Source: Phytohabitans rumicis
GTDB taxonomy: Bacteria > Actinomycetota > Actinomycetes > Mycobacteriales > Micromonosporaceae
Direction: 5' to 3'
Assembly (NCBI RefSeq): GCF_011764445.1
Contig: NZ_BLPG01000001.1
Span: forward strand, 2,294,001 to 2,358,000
DNA: 64,000 nt
Below the pieces are notes generated by a model that saw only the letters and a program-made list of their open reading frames with translations, was not told the DNA's origin and ran no database searches. Shown piece after piece: positions 17,499 to 28,722 of the stretch (its first letter is position 1; each line of letters opens with the position of its first letter). A program made the position numbers and the translations under genes.

Positions 17499-18823
17499 GT
17501 CGCGGCGCCCGCCGTGCGGAACACCCCGAGCCGCTCCTCGCCGACCGCCGCGCGGGCAACGGGGTCGTCGATGCCGAGCCCGTCCGCGGGCGCCAGGCAG
17601 CGCACGCCCACCTTGCCCACGTGCTGTCCATGCTGGACGGTCCGGGTGGCCTCGCCGACCTCGGTCAGCGGGTATACGCGGGACAGCGTCGGCACCACCA
17701 CGCCGAGCCGGATCAGCCGGTTGACCTCGGCCGCCTCCCGATAGTTGGCGCCGTGGCTGCCGATGACGCGTTTGAGCCGCATCCACAGGTACCGGTTGTC
17801 GTACTGGTGCGCGTACCCGCTGCTGGACCCGCAGGTGACGATCGTGCCGCCGGTGCGCGCCACATACACCGACGCGCCGAACGTCTCCTGCCCGGTGTAC
17901 TCGAACACGACGTGCGGGTCCTCGCCGGCCAGCCCGCGCACCTCCTCGCCGAGCGCGCGCCACACCTTCGGGTCGCGCAGGCCGTCGGCGGTCTGCGGCA
18001 ACGCCTCCCGGTTGACCACCCGCTCGCAGCCGAGCCGGCGCAGCAGGTCCGCCTTCGCATCGGAGCTGACCACCCCGACGGGTACGCCGCCGGCGCGCAG
18101 GACGAGCTGCACGGCGTACCCGCCGAGGCCGCCCGTGGCGCCCCAGATCAGCACCACGTCGCCCAGCCGCATCGCCGCGCCGAGCGGGCTGATGAGCATC
18201 CGGTACGCGGTGGCGGCGCACAGCGTGCTGCACGCCGCCTCTTCCCACGACAGGTGCGGCGGCTTGGGCAGCAGCTGGCTGGCCTTGACGACCGCGAAGT
18301 CGGCCAGCCCGCCGAAGTTCGTCTCGTAGCCCCACGCCCGCTGGTCGCCGGTCATCGCGTCGCTGTGCACGGCGGGATCCTCGGCGTCCACATAGGCCGG
18401 TGTGACCACGACCCGGTCGCCGACCGCCCAGCGCCCGACGCCGGCGCCGACGCGGACGACCACGCCCGACGCGTCCGACCCGATCACGTGCCACGGCTGG
18501 TCGTGCCGGGCGTCCCACGGCCCGCGGCGGGCGTGCCGGCGCAGGAACGCGAACGTCGGCACCGGCTGGAACGTCGCCGACCACACCGTGTTGAAGTTGA
18601 CGCTGGAGGCCATGACGGCGACGAGCACCTCGTCCGGGGCGAGCGCGGGCATCGGCACCGGTCCGATGTGGATGCTGCGACGGACGTCCGGGTCGGGGAC
18701 GCCGGCGTACAGCTCCACGTCCGAGCGCAGCAGGTGCGCCGCCCGGTACGACGGCGGCACCGCGCAGCTGCGCAACTCCTCGGGCGGCGCGCCGGCAACC
18801 ACGGCCTCGGCCAGCTCGGACAT
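17495..18823 (-). CDS. ccr: Crotonyl-CoA carboxylase/reductase
   Basis: This is 442 residues, typical for the family. It reductively carboxylates crotonyl-CoA (or longer 2-enoyl-CoAs) to ethylmalonyl-CoA (or alkylmalonyl-CoA) with NADPH and CO2, making unusual PKS extender units. Visible features are VNFNTVWSATFQPVPTF, HVIGSDASGVVVRVG, AWGYETNFGGLADFA, the nucleotide-binding IWGATGGLGGYAVQL and FEYTGQETFGASVY, all characteristic of Ccr. ATG 18823 has GGAG 8 bases upstream; a GTG at 18832 overlaps the PKS stop (GTGA) and is an alternative. Placement directly after the PKS gene argues that it feeds the PKS acyltransferase domain. Confidence 0.93.
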   Translation of the reverse strand: MSELAEAVVAGAPPEELRSCAVPPSYRAAHLLRSDVELYAGVPDPDVRRSIHIGPVPMPALAPDEVLVAVMASSVNFNTVWSATFQPVPTFAFLRRHARRGPWDARHDQPWHVIGSDASGVVVRVGAGVGRWAVGDRVVVTPAYVDAEDPAVHSDAMTGDQRAWGYETNFGGLADFAVVKASQLLPKPPHLSWEEAACSTLCAATAYRMLISPLGAAMRLGDVVLIWGATGGLGGYAVQLVLRAGGVPVGVVSSDAKADLLRRLGCERVVNREALPQTADGLRDPKVWRALGEEVRGLAGEDPHVVFEYTGQETFGASVYVARTGGTIVTCGSSSGYAHQYDNRYLWMRLKRVIGSHGANYREAAEVNRLIRLGVVVPTLSRVYPLTEVGEATRTVQHGQHVGKVGVRCLAPADGLGIDDPVARAAVGEERLGVFRTAGAAT

Positions 18824-18828
18824 GCGGA

Positions 18829-21800
18829 TCACTCCGTTCTCAGTACGGGGGCGCAGCCGGCCGCCCGCAGCAGCGGGCCGAGGTCGGACGCCACGAGGTC
18901 GACGGCGGGCGGGTCCAGGACGTTCAGGTGGTGCGCCGGCACCGGCACGACGCGCAGGTCCGCGCAGAAGGGCCGAAGCCGCGGGTCGGGTCGGCGTGCT
19001 CGTAGCGGGGGTCGTGGACGTTCCACGGGGTCGGTTCGGTGCACCGGTACAGCACGACCGGGCCGGCGTACGCGCCCGGCGCGTACGTGTCCAGGGCCCG
19101 GGTGTCGCGGTGCGAGGTGACCTGGTGCCGCAGGATCGCCGCGGGCAGCCGGTCGCGCAGCCCGCTGTCCGCCAGGCGCGCCATCACGAGGTCGAACTGG
19201 CCGTCCTCGGGCAGCGCGCGCAGCTCGTCGGCGGTGAGGCGCACCGGCGCGCCGTACGTCTCCCGCAGGTACGTCGCGAACCCGGTGAACCGGTCGACCA
19301 GCATGTCGGCGTCCTGTCGTGGCGAGACCCGGGCCGGCAGGCCGGCGTCGATCAGCGCGACCAACTCGACCAGCTCCCCGGCGGCGGCGAGCTGGCGGGC
19401 CATCTCGAACGCGAGGACGCCACCGAACGACCAACCCCCAGCCGGTACGGCCCGTGCGGCTGCGCGCCCGCCAGCACGTCCAGGTACCGGGCGGCGCGCT
19501 CCTCGATGGGGCCGACGTGGTCGAGGCGTTCCAGGCCGTAGCACGGCTGGTCGCCGTCGAGCAGGTCGACGAGCTGCCGGTACACCGCTGTGCTGCCGCC
19601 GGCCGGGTGGGCCAGGAAGAGCGGGCGCCCGTCGCCGCGGCGCAGCACCCGCAGCGGGCCGCTGCGGCGTACCTCGGCCTCGTCGGCGGCGCGCAGCGGG
19701 GCGGCCAGCCGCTCGGCGGTCGGCGCGCCGTCCAGGAGGTGCGCGCCGAGGCGTACCCCTGTGTGCCGCCGCAGCCGCGCCGCGATCATGGCCAGCGCCT
19801 GCGGCGGGGCGCCGATCCGGTCGAGCCGGTCGGTGACGCCCACGTCGACGGGCCCGACCACGTCCCGCACCGCCCACAGCACCAGCCGCTCGGCCGCGTC
19901 CCGGGCGGGCACGTGCGGGTCCGGTTCGCCGGGGCGGCTGGCCCGTCCGCGCAGATCTCCAGCGCCGCCGCGACGGACTGCTCCAGGTCGCCCAGGGTCA
20001 CGCCGCGGACCAGCACCGCCGCCGGGATCGCGACGCCGAAGTCGGCCTCCACCAGGTTCTTGATGCGGATGGCGGCGAGCGAGTCGAGCCCGAGCTCGAC
20101 CAGCGGGGTGCCACGGTCGGGCAGCCCGCCGACCCCGAGCACGGCCGCGATCCGGGCGCCGATCTGGTCGCCGACCAGGCGGGTGGCCTGCCGCGGCGCG
20201 AGGCCACGCAGCCGTTCCCGGATCGGGACGGCGACCGGCTCGGCCGCGGCCACCGGCTTTCCGGGCAGCAGGGCGGCGAAGAACGGCAGCCGGGCCACTT
20301 CCGGGAACGCGGTCGCGGCGGCGGACGCGTCGAACGGCACCACCCCGGCCGCGCCCGGTTCGCGCCCGAGCAGCTCCTCCAGCGCGGCCACCCCGTCGTC
20401 CGGCTCGATCGCGCGCAGCCCCGGGAGCCGCACGTCGGTCGCGCCGCCCACCCGCGCCCATGGTCCATAGTGGATCGACAGGGCGGGGACGCCGTTGGCG
20501 CGCTGCCAGGCGGCGAAGGCGTCCAGCCACGCGTTGGCGCCGGCGTACCCGACCTGGCCGGGCGAGCCCAGCAGGGCCGCCGCCGACGACAGCGACGCCC
20601 ACCAGTCCAGCTCCCCCACCGCGCCAGCGGCCCGGACGGCCACGTCCAGCAGCCACCCGCCGCGCGCCTTCGGGCCCCACACCGCGGACAGGTCCGCCGG
20701 ACCGGCGTCGGCGACCAGGTGGTCGGCGCGGACTCCGGCACCGTGCACCACGCCGGCCAGCCGCGTGCCGCCGTCCCGGGCGGCGGCGACGGCCGACTCG
20801 GCCGCACCGGGCACGGCGAGGTCGCCGCGGACCACCCGGACGTCGGCGCCCAGCGCGCGCAGCTCGGCCAGATCCACCTCGCTCCCTTGTGGAGGGCCGT
20901 TCCGGCCGGTCAGCACCAGCCGTGCGGCGCCCCGCTCGGCGAGCCATCGCGCGATGCGCAGGCCGACGCCCCGGTAGCCGCCGGTCACCAGGTACGCGGC
21001 GCCGGGGCGGACCACCGGGCCGGGCCGGCGGGGTGGCGCGGCCGCGGCGTACAGGCGCGCGGCGTACCGGCGGCCGGCGCGCCAGGCGACCTCGTCGTCG
21101 GCGCCGTCCGCGGCGAGCTCGGCCCGCAGGGTGGCCGCCTGCTCGGCGGGGTCGGCCGTGGCGTCCAGGTCCAGCCAGGTGGCGCGCAGCCGCGGCTGCT
21201 CGACGGCCAGCGACCGCACGGCGCCGCGTACCCAGGCCAGGTCGGGATGGCCGGTCGCACCATCGGGCAACGCCGCCGCGCCACGGGTGACGAGCCAGAG
21301 CCGGGCGGGCATAGCCGCCGCGGCGCGCACCACGGTGAGCGCGAACGCCTCGGCGGCCACCGGGTCGGGCGCCGCGCCGCCGGGCGAAGCGACGACGACG
21401 AGGTGGGCACCGTCGCCTGCCGTCTCCTCGGGCCGCCCGGCGGCGCGGACGAACGGGTCGTCGGCGGGGCCGGCGACGGTGAACGGCGTACCCGGGCCGG
21501 TGCTCGCCTCGAGGGCACCTCCTGCCAGGCGACGCCGAGCAGGCCGCGCAGGGCCGGCGGCGCCTGGTCTTCCGATTCCTCCGGCGAGTCGAACCAGTAG
21601 CGCCGGCGCTCCCAGGGCGCGGCCGGCAGGTCGACGATCCGCCCGCGCGCCATCGCCGGCACGGGCAGCCCGTGGGCGTACAAGATGGCTAGCTGGCGGG
21701 CGAAGGAGGCCGCGCCCCCGTCGCGGCGCAAGGTCCCGGTCACCAGGGCGTCCGGCACGCCGCGCGCCTGGAGCGTCGCGCGGACCGGCCGGACGAGCAC

Positions 21801-24446
21801 CGGGTGCGGCGAGATCTCCAGGAAGAAGCGGTAGCCGTCGTCCGACGCCGCGGCCACCGCCGCGGCCAGGCGGACCGGGCGGCGCAGGTTCGCCACCCAG
21901 TACGCCGCGTCCAGCGGCGGCGCCGTGCGCGGGTCGTCGACGACGGTGCTGTAGAGCGGTAGGCCGGGCGGCGCGGGGCACAGCCCGGCGAGCGCCTCGG
22001 CGAGCGGGGGTAGCAGTGGGTCGACGGCCGGCGAGTGGCCCGCCCCCTCGGTGGTGAGCGTGCGCGCCAGCCGCCGGTGCGCCGCCACCCGCGCGGCGAG
22101 CGCGCGCACCGCGCTGGGCGCCCCGGTGACCACGAGCTGGCGCGGGCCGGCCACGACGGCGACGTGCACGCCGTCCAGCCCGGCGGCGAGCGCGGCGAAC
22201 TCCTCCTCCCCCAACTCGACCACCGCCATCGCGCCGGGCCCGAGCCGCGCGAGCAGCTCGGCGCGGCGGGCGATGACCCGCACGCCGTCCGCCGGTGTCA
22301 GGGCGCCGGCGACCACGGCGGCGGCCACCTCGCCCATCGAGTGGCCGATGACGGCCGCCGGCTGGACGCCGTACGAGCGCCACAGGGCCGCCAGCGCCAC
22401 CTGGACGCCGAACGTGAACGGCTGGGCGAGCGCGGGGCCGTGCGGAGCCGCGCTGCGCAGCCCGGTCCGCAGGCCGGTGCCCACCTCGCGGTCGAACGCC
22501 GGCTCCAGCTCCTCCACCGCGGCGGCGAACGCGGGCTCGCGGTCGAGCAGTTCCCGTCCCATGGCGGGCCAGTGCGTGCCGTACCCGGAGAACACCCACA
22601 CGCCGTCGCCGGCGGCCCGTCCGCCGCCTCCGGTGACGGCATGTGGGTGCGGCACTCCCGCGGCGACGGCGCGCAGCCCGTCGCGCAAGGTGTCCCGGTC
22701 GGCCGCCACGACGACCGCGCGGGCCGGGCCGCGCTCACCCCGGCGGGCGAGCGTGCTCACCACGTCCCTGACCTCGGCGTTGCGGAGCCGGCGGGCCAGC
22801 GCGCCGGCCTGCTTGCGCACCCGGGCGGCGGACAGGTCGGTCAGCACGCAGTGCGCCGCCGCGCCGTTCGAGCCGCCCGCGCTGGGCGCGCCGACCGCTT
22901 CGAGGACGACGTGCGCGTTGGTGCCGCCGAACCCGAACGCGGACACCCCGGCGCGCGCCGCGCGACCCCGGTCGGCCAGCGGCTCCGGGGCGGTGGCCAC
23001 CCGCAAACCCCAATCGGCGAACGGGATGTGCGGGTTCGGCTGTGCGAAGTGGACGGTGGGCGGCACGACGCCGTGCTGCAACACGAGGGCCGCCTTGATG
23101 ACGCCGGCGATCCCGGCCGCCGCCTCCAGGTGGCCGAGGTTGGACTTGATGGAGCCGATCAGCAGCGGGTCGCCGGGATCGCGGCCGGCACCGCACACCG
23201 CGCCGAGCGCGCCCGCCTCGATGGGGTCGCCGAGCGGCGTACCGGTGCCGTGCGCCTCCACGTAGTCCACGGCCGCCGGATCCAGGCCGGCGTCGGCGTA
23301 CGCCTCGCGCAGCACCCGCTCCTGCGCCCGCGGGCTCGGCGCGACCAGCCCGCCGGAGCGCCCGTCCGAGTTCACGGCGGAGCCGCGCACGACGGCGAGC
23401 ACCCGGTCGCCGTCCCGCACCGCGTCGGCGAGTCGCTTGAGGACGATCACGCCACAGCCCTCGGCCCGCACGATGCCCTCGGCGGCCGCGTCGAACGGCC
23501 GGCAGCGCCCGCCCGGCGCCAGCCCACCCGCCTGCCCGAACGCGACCGTCAGGGTCGGGGAGAGCAGGAGGTTCACGCCGCCGACGAGGGCGCAGTCGGT
23601 CTCGCCGGAGCGCAGGCTGCGCACCGCCAGGTGGGTGGCGACCAGCGAGGAGGAGCAGGCCGAGTCCACCGCCATGCTCGGCCCCTGCAGATCGAGCAGG
23701 TACGACAGCCGGTTGGCGGCGATCGACAGCGCGCCGCCGGTGGCCGTCCAACCCTCCACTGTGTCCAGTTGGGCCGCGGTCAGGTGGGCGTACTCGCTGA
23801 CGCAGATCCCCACGTACACGCCGGTGCGGCTGCCGGACAGGCGCGCCGGGTCGATGGCGGCGTGCTGCAGCGCCTCCCAGGTGACCTCCAGGAGCAGCCG
23901 CTGCTGCGGGTCCATCAGCCGGGCCTCGCCGGCGCTGATGCCGAAGAAGTCCGCGTCGAAGCCCGCGACATCGTCGAGGAACCCGCCCCACCGGCCGGCC
24001 GCGCCCGCGCCCGCCGCGGCACCGGCGAACCGGCGCCAGCGTTCCGGCGGCACCGAGCCGATCGCGTCCCGGCCGTCGACCAGCAGCCGCCACAGCGCGC
24101 CGGGCGTGTCCGCGCCGCCGGGGAACCGGCAGCCGATCCCCACGATCGCCACCGCCTCGCCGCGGGCCCGGTCCACCGCCGTGGTGGCCCGATCCGGGCG
24201 GCTCCGCACCAGCGGCGGCGCGTCCGGCGCATCAAGCGCCCGCACGAGCGCGTTGATGGTCGGGTGCTCCCAGAGCAGGGTGGGCGGCAAGGGCCGGCCG
24301 ATCCGGGCCTCCAGGTCTGCCGCCAACTCGATGGCGTCCACTGACGACAGTCCGAACTCGAACAGCGGCCGGTCGCGGTCGACGTCGGCGGCCGGCACCC
24401 GGCAGCGCTCGGCCACCCACGCGGCGAGGACGGTGGCGATCTCCAT
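18829..24446 (-). CDS. Type I polyketide synthase ACP-KS-AT-KR-ACP-TE (four frameshifts)
   Basis: The restored protein has about 1873 residues from ATG 24446, five bases after the FAAL stop. Order: ACP1 (FGLSSVDAIEL), which should accept the acyl-AMP product; KS with DSACSSS, EAHGTGT and NLGH all intact; AT with nucleophile GHSMGE and an unusual specificity motif GAGHS in place of HAFH/YASH; KR with VTGGYRGVG and Ser/Tyr/Asn segments (LSSAAALLG, GYAGANAW); ACP2 (LGLDSLAAIRIK); TE with GWSFGG. There is no DH or ER, so one extension should give a beta-hydroxyacyl chain, possibly alpha-branched through Ccr. Single-base losses at 21518-21519, 19942-19944, 19435-19439 and 18970-18972 explain every frame change. 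Confidence 0.88.
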
Positions 24447-24451
24447 GGGGG

Positions 24452-26265
24452 CTACCTGGCCGGCCACGCGGGGAAGCTGCCCGCCAGGTAGCGCTCGCGG
24501 GCGACGCTGCGCGACAGCTTGCCGCTGGACGTACGCGGCAGGCCACCCGGTTCGGTGAGCACCACGTCGTGCAGCGCGAGGTCGTGCGCCGCCCAGACGG
24601 CACCGCGTACGTCGCGCGCCACCTCGTCCGGCTGCCAGCCACCCGGCGGGGTGGACCGGCACCGCTCGGCGACCACGACGGCACCCTCCGCACCCCGACC
24701 GCGCCCTCCGCACCCCCGACCGGCACGGAGAAGGCCACGACGCGGCCGTCCGCCAGCACCGGGGACGCCACCGCCACCGTCTCCTCGATGTCCTGCGGGT
24801 AGTGGTTGCGGCCGGCCACGATGACCAGATCCTTGCGGCGGCCGGTGACGTAGAGCTGTCCATCGTGGAGGACGCCGAGGTCGCCGGTGCGCAGCCACGG
24901 CCCGACCGGGAGGCCGCCGGAACCGGCCAGCGTCGCGCCGAACACCTCCGCGCTGCGCTTCGGCTGCCGCCAGTACCGGTGGGCCGTGTTCGGGCCGAAC
25001 ACCCAGATCTCGCCGACCCGGCCGTCCGGGAGCGGGACCCGCCGGTCCGGGTCGACGATCGCGATCCGCTGCCCGGCCGCCCGGCCGCAGGACACCAGCG
25101 CGGACGCCTCCTGCGGGTCACCGGCCTCGCCGGCCTCCCGGGCCAGCCCGGACGCGAGCGCCACCCGGTCGAAGAGGGTCACGGTGGGCGGGCGGTCCGA
25201 CCGGTCGGCGGCGACGAACACGGTCGCCTCGGCGAGGCCGTACGCCGCGCACAGGACCGACGGGTTGAGGCCGGTGCCGGCGAACGCCTCCGCGAACGCG
25301 GCGACCGTGTCGGCCCGTACCGGCTCGGCGCCGTTGAGAAACATGAACACCCGGGACAGGTCGAAGCCGGCGCGGGCGGCCGGGTCGATCCGTCGTACGC
25401 AGTAGTCGTACGCGAAGTTGGGCGCCGCCGTGTACGCGGCCTCCTCCGCACCGAGCAGGCGCAGCCAGCGCTCCGGGCGCATCAGGAACGCCGCCGGGTC
25501 GAAGAAGACCGACCGGCTGCCGTGCAGCAGCGGCACCGCCACCGTGGCGACCAGCCCCATGTCGTGAAACAGCGGGAGCCAGTTCACCGAGGTGAACCTC
25601 GTCCGGTTGCCGGCCAGCGCGCTCCACACCTGCCGGACGTTGGCCGCGAGGTTGCCGTACGAGATCTCCACCCCGGCCGGGTTGCGGGTCGATCCGGACG
25701 TGTACTGCAGGTAGGCGATGTCGTCCGGGAACGCGGCGGAGCGCGGCGGCCCGCCGTCGCCACCGCCCCCGTCGTCGAGGTCGTCGGCCAGCAGCAGCGT
25801 CGGCTCGCCGCCCGCGGTCCGGACGAAGTCGGCGACCCGTTCCCGCGCCGCCGCGGTGGTGATGACGCACCGCGGCGCACAGTCCGCATAGGACGCCGCC
25901 AGGCGCTCGGCGTGCCGGGCCAGGTCGGGCGGGAAGAGCGGCACCGCGATCGCGCCGGCGTACCAGGCCGCGAACAGCGCCACGACCTGCTCCAGGCCCG
26001 GCGGCGCCAGCACCGCGACCCGGTCGCCGGGCGCGGCCACCCGGCGGATCCGCCGCGCCAGCGCGGTCGCCCGCCGGTGCGCGTCGCCCCAGGTCAGCTC
26101 GTGCCGCACGCCATCGGGGTCGGTGCCGAAGTCCACGAAGGTGTACGCCGTGTCGGTGGGGCGCTGCCGCGCCCACGTGGCGATCCGCCCGACCAGCGGC
26201 ACGGCGACCGGCTCCACCGCCGGCCGGACCCGATGGATGACCCGTGACTGGGCGATCGCGCTCAT
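24452..26265 (-). CDS. Fatty acyl-AMP ligase (FAAL) (one-base frameshift)
   Basis: The restored enzyme has about 604 residues from ATG 26265, with GGGAGGG upstream. It adenylates a fatty acid and passes it to the first ACP of the next gene's PKS. Visible are the AMP-binding motif YLQYTSGSTRNPAGV, the FAAL-typical VNWLPLFHDMGLV, AAYGLAEATVFV, WLRTGDLGVL, and C-terminal GGLPRTSSGKLSRS. It aligns with FAALs rather than CoA ligases by the HDMGL region. The break is at CCCC 24693-24696, inside a tandem GGAEGAV repeat whose other copy has the expected five bases. It heads the operon ending with the MFS exporter. Confidence 0.92.
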
Positions 26266-26373
26266 GTACCCTCCCACCCGATGCCGCCTTGACCGGCGGT
26301 TTGTTGAGGCGGACGCTATTCCGGCTCGCGCGGGTCCGGCATCTGTCCGGCATGCGCGCCCGGTGCCCGAAGC

Positions 26374-26392
26374 GTTGTCACCCGTTGACAAG
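26374..26392. promoter_or_regulatory. Candidate operator in the FAAL/GDSL divergent promoter
   Basis: GTTGTCACCCGTTGACAAG contains inverted TTGTCA/TGACAA half-sites. It sits about 110 bases upstream of the FAAL start and 120 upstream of the GDSL hydrolase start. A near-copy of the same length class lies between the NRPS and MMPL genes (46875-46894), which suggests one regulator acts on both biosynthetic blocks. The rest of the 248-base gap (26266-26513) shows no gene. Confidence 0.55.
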
Positions 26393-26513
26393 CCGTGACC
26401 GCGTTAACACGAAACCGCCGGCCGCAATACGCACTCACGTGACAGCCGAGGCGGCAGAGTGCTTGACCCGGCCCGATTGACGCCCGCGGCGCGCCGCAAC
26501 AGCATCGGGAGAC

Positions 26514-27422
26514 ATGGTTCACCATCGGGCACGCATCCGTCCCTTGTGGATTGTCACAGCGGCGGCCGCCGTCGCGGCTGCGCTGGGCGCCGCTTCGTTC
26601 CAGGCCACCGCCGCGGCGACCGGCGCACCGCCTGAGCCGCCCCGCGGCGCGTACGTCGCGCTGGGCGACTCGTACACCGCCGGGCCGGGAGTGCCGGTCC
26701 AGCGCCCGGACACCGGCATCTGCGCCCGCTCCGGCGCCAACTACCCGGCGCTGGTGGCGCAGGCCGTCCAACCCACCGAATTCCGCGACGTGAGCTGCAG
26801 CGGGGCCGTCACCGGCAACGTCACCGGCCCGATGTTCGGCGTCCCGCCACAGGTGGACGCGCTCAGCGCGGACACCACGCTGGTGACGCTCGGCATCGGC
26901 GGCAACGACGCCGGCTTCGCCCCCAGCGTCGCCACCTGCGTGGTGCTCAGCCTGCTCGACCAGGACGGCGCGCCGTGTGCTGCGCACTTCACCGGGGACG
27001 GGGTCGACCGCCTGGCCCAGGCCGTCGACGACGTCGGGCCGAAGGTCGGCGCGGTGCTGACCGAGGTACGCCGGCGCGCCCCGCGCGCCACCGTGCTGCT
27101 GGTCGGCTACCCGTCGCTGCTGCCGGAGTCGAAGGCCGACTGCGCGGTCTTCCAGCCGATCGCCGCGGGCGACGTGCCCTACCTGCGCTCGCTCAACCAG
27201 CGGCTCAACCAGGTGCTGGCCGACCAGGCAGCGGCCGCGGGGGCGGTGTTCGTCGACACGTTCACCTCCAGCGAGGGCCACGACGGCTGCCAGGCCCCGG
27301 GCGTCCGGTTCGTCGAGGGCGTGCTGGGCGCCGAGGGCGCCGCACCGGTGCACCCGAACGCGGCCGGCATGCGGGACATGGCCGACCAGGTGCTCGCCGC
27401 CCTCGACGCACCGGCCCGCTGA
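26514..27422 (+). CDS. Secreted SGNH/GDSL hydrolase
   Basis: This encodes 302 residues with a signal peptide (WIVTAAAAVAAALGAASFQ). Block I is YVALGDSYTAG with the nucleophile Ser, block III is LGIGGNDAGF, and block V HPNAAGM provides the catalytic His. Six or more Cys suit a disulfide-stabilised extracellular enzyme, as in Streptomyces SGNH lipases. It is divergent from the FAAL operon and its stop is immediately followed by the start of a PucR-type regulator, so the two are probably co-transcribed. Lipid or ester hydrolysis is expected; a link to the acyl product is speculative. Confidence 0.9.
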   Translation: MVHHRARIRPLWIVTAAAAVAAALGAASFQATAAATGAPPEPPRGAYVALGDSYTAGPGVPVQRPDTGICARSGANYPALVAQAVQPTEFRDVSCSGAVTGNVTGPMFGVPPQVDALSADTTLVTLGIGGNDAGFAPSVATCVVLSLLDQDGAPCAAHFTGDGVDRLAQAVDDVGPKVGAVLTEVRRRAPRATVLLVGYPSLLPESKADCAVFQPIAAGDVPYLRSLNQRLNQVLADQAAAAGAVFVDTFTSSEGHDGCQAPGVRFVEGVLGAEGAAPVHPNAAGMRDMADQVLAALDAPAR

Positions 27423-28583
27423 ATGCCGGACGACCAGGTCTCCCGCCAGGTCACGCGGCTGCTCCGCGCGCACCTGGACGAGCTGGTCGAACGGATCAGC
27501 CAGGAGATCCAGGCCGCAGTGCCGCAGTACGCGCGCCCGCGCGACGAGACGTACGCCCGGACCGTGCAGCGCGGGGTCGAGCACGCCGTGCTGCACTTCG
27601 CCGACCTGCTCGACCGGCGCACCGACGCGGACCAGGGCTGGCGCGAGGCGTACCGGACGATCGGCGCGGGCGAGGTGCGCGAGGGCCGCAGCCTCGACGC
27701 CCTGCACGCGGCGATCCGGACCGGGGCGCGCGCCGGCTGGCAGTGGCTCGCCGCCACCGCGGAGCGGGACGGGCTGGCGCCCGACGCGATCGTCCCGGTG
27801 GCCGAGGCCATCTTCGCGTACCTCGACGACCTGGTCGACGCCTCCGCCAGCGGGTACGCCCACGCGCAGGCCGCCGAGGTCGGCGAGCTCGACCGCCGGC
27901 GCCAGCGGCTGGTCGACCTCCTCGTCGCCGAGCCGCCGCACTCGGCCGCGGCCCTCACCGCCGCCGCCCTGGCCGCGCGCTGGCCACTGCCCCGCCGCCT
28001 GGCGGTGGTCGCCGTCGACGCGCCGGCCGGGATGACCACATCGCCCGTGCTCTCCCCGGAGATGCTCAGCGGCCTGCACCGCGTGGACCGCTGCCTCGTC
28101 GTTCCCGAGCCGAAGGCCGCGGCCCAGGTCCGGGCCCTGGTCAACACCCTGGCCCGGTACCACGCCGCGGTCGGGCCGCCGGTGGCGGTGGCCGACGCGG
28201 CGAAGTCGCTGCGCTGGGCACGCCGGGCCCTGCGCCTCGCGCGCCGCGGCGTGATCCGGGCCGACGGGGTGGTCTGGTGCGCCGAGCACCTCGCCACGCT
28301 GGCCGTCTTCCAGGACGAGGACCTGCTGACGGCCCTCGCCGAGCGGCGCCTGGCACCGCTCGCCACGCTCCGGGACGGCCAGCGCACGCCGCTCACCGAG
28401 ACCCTGCTCGCCTGGCTCCAGAACAACATGAACGCCAACGCGGTCGCCATCCAGCTACACGTGCACCCGCAGACCGTACGCCATCGCCTGCGCGTGCTCC
28501 GGCGCCTGTTCGGCGACCAGATCCGCGATCCCGACCTGCGTTTCGAACTGGAGATCGCGCTGCGCGCCGGGCACCGCTGGTGA
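27423..28583 (+). CDS. PucR-type transcriptional regulator, copy 1
   Basis: This encodes 386 residues; the ATG directly follows the GDSL stop with no gap. The N-terminal third is helical and RsbRD-like (DELVERISQEIQAAVPQYARP). The middle domain includes SLRWARRALRLARRG. The C-terminus is the PucR/CdaR helix-turn-helix: NNMNANAVAIQLHVHPQTVRHRL, then DLRFELEIALRAG. Such proteins act as single-component regulators. Its position opposite the FAAL operon makes it a candidate pathway regulator. Confidence 0.88.
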   Translation: MPDDQVSRQVTRLLRAHLDELVERISQEIQAAVPQYARPRDETYARTVQRGVEHAVLHFADLLDRRTDADQGWREAYRTIGAGEVREGRSLDALHAAIRTGARAGWQWLAATAERDGLAPDAIVPVAEAIFAYLDDLVDASASGYAHAQAAEVGELDRRRQRLVDLLVAEPPHSAAALTAAALAARWPLPRRLAVVAVDAPAGMTTSPVLSPEMLSGLHRVDRCLVVPEPKAAAQVRALVNTLARYHAAVGPPVAVADAAKSLRWARRALRLARRGVIRADGVVWCAEHLATLAVFQDEDLLTALAERRLAPLATLRDGQRTPLTETLLAWLQNNMNANAVAIQLHVHPQTVRHRLRVLRRLFGDQIRDPDLRFELEIALRAGHRW

Positions 28584-28722
28584 TCATCCGATACCGCTCT
28601 GTGTCAGACGGTGAACGACTGGGCCCTCAAAACCGTAGATCGTGGCGGGGGACGAATGGGGTGGTTGCGGATGGGCCGTGTGCGCCGGCGCTCCGCCAGC
28701 GGACAGCGCGGGAGGCACAAGC

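Noticed and set aside
24452-24780. FAAL extending in its first frame into the PKS region as one fused protein
   Set aside because: The first-frame continuation is Arg/Ser/Pro-rich nonsense; the second frame gives the expected FAAL C-terminus and a TAG 5 bases before the PKS ATG.
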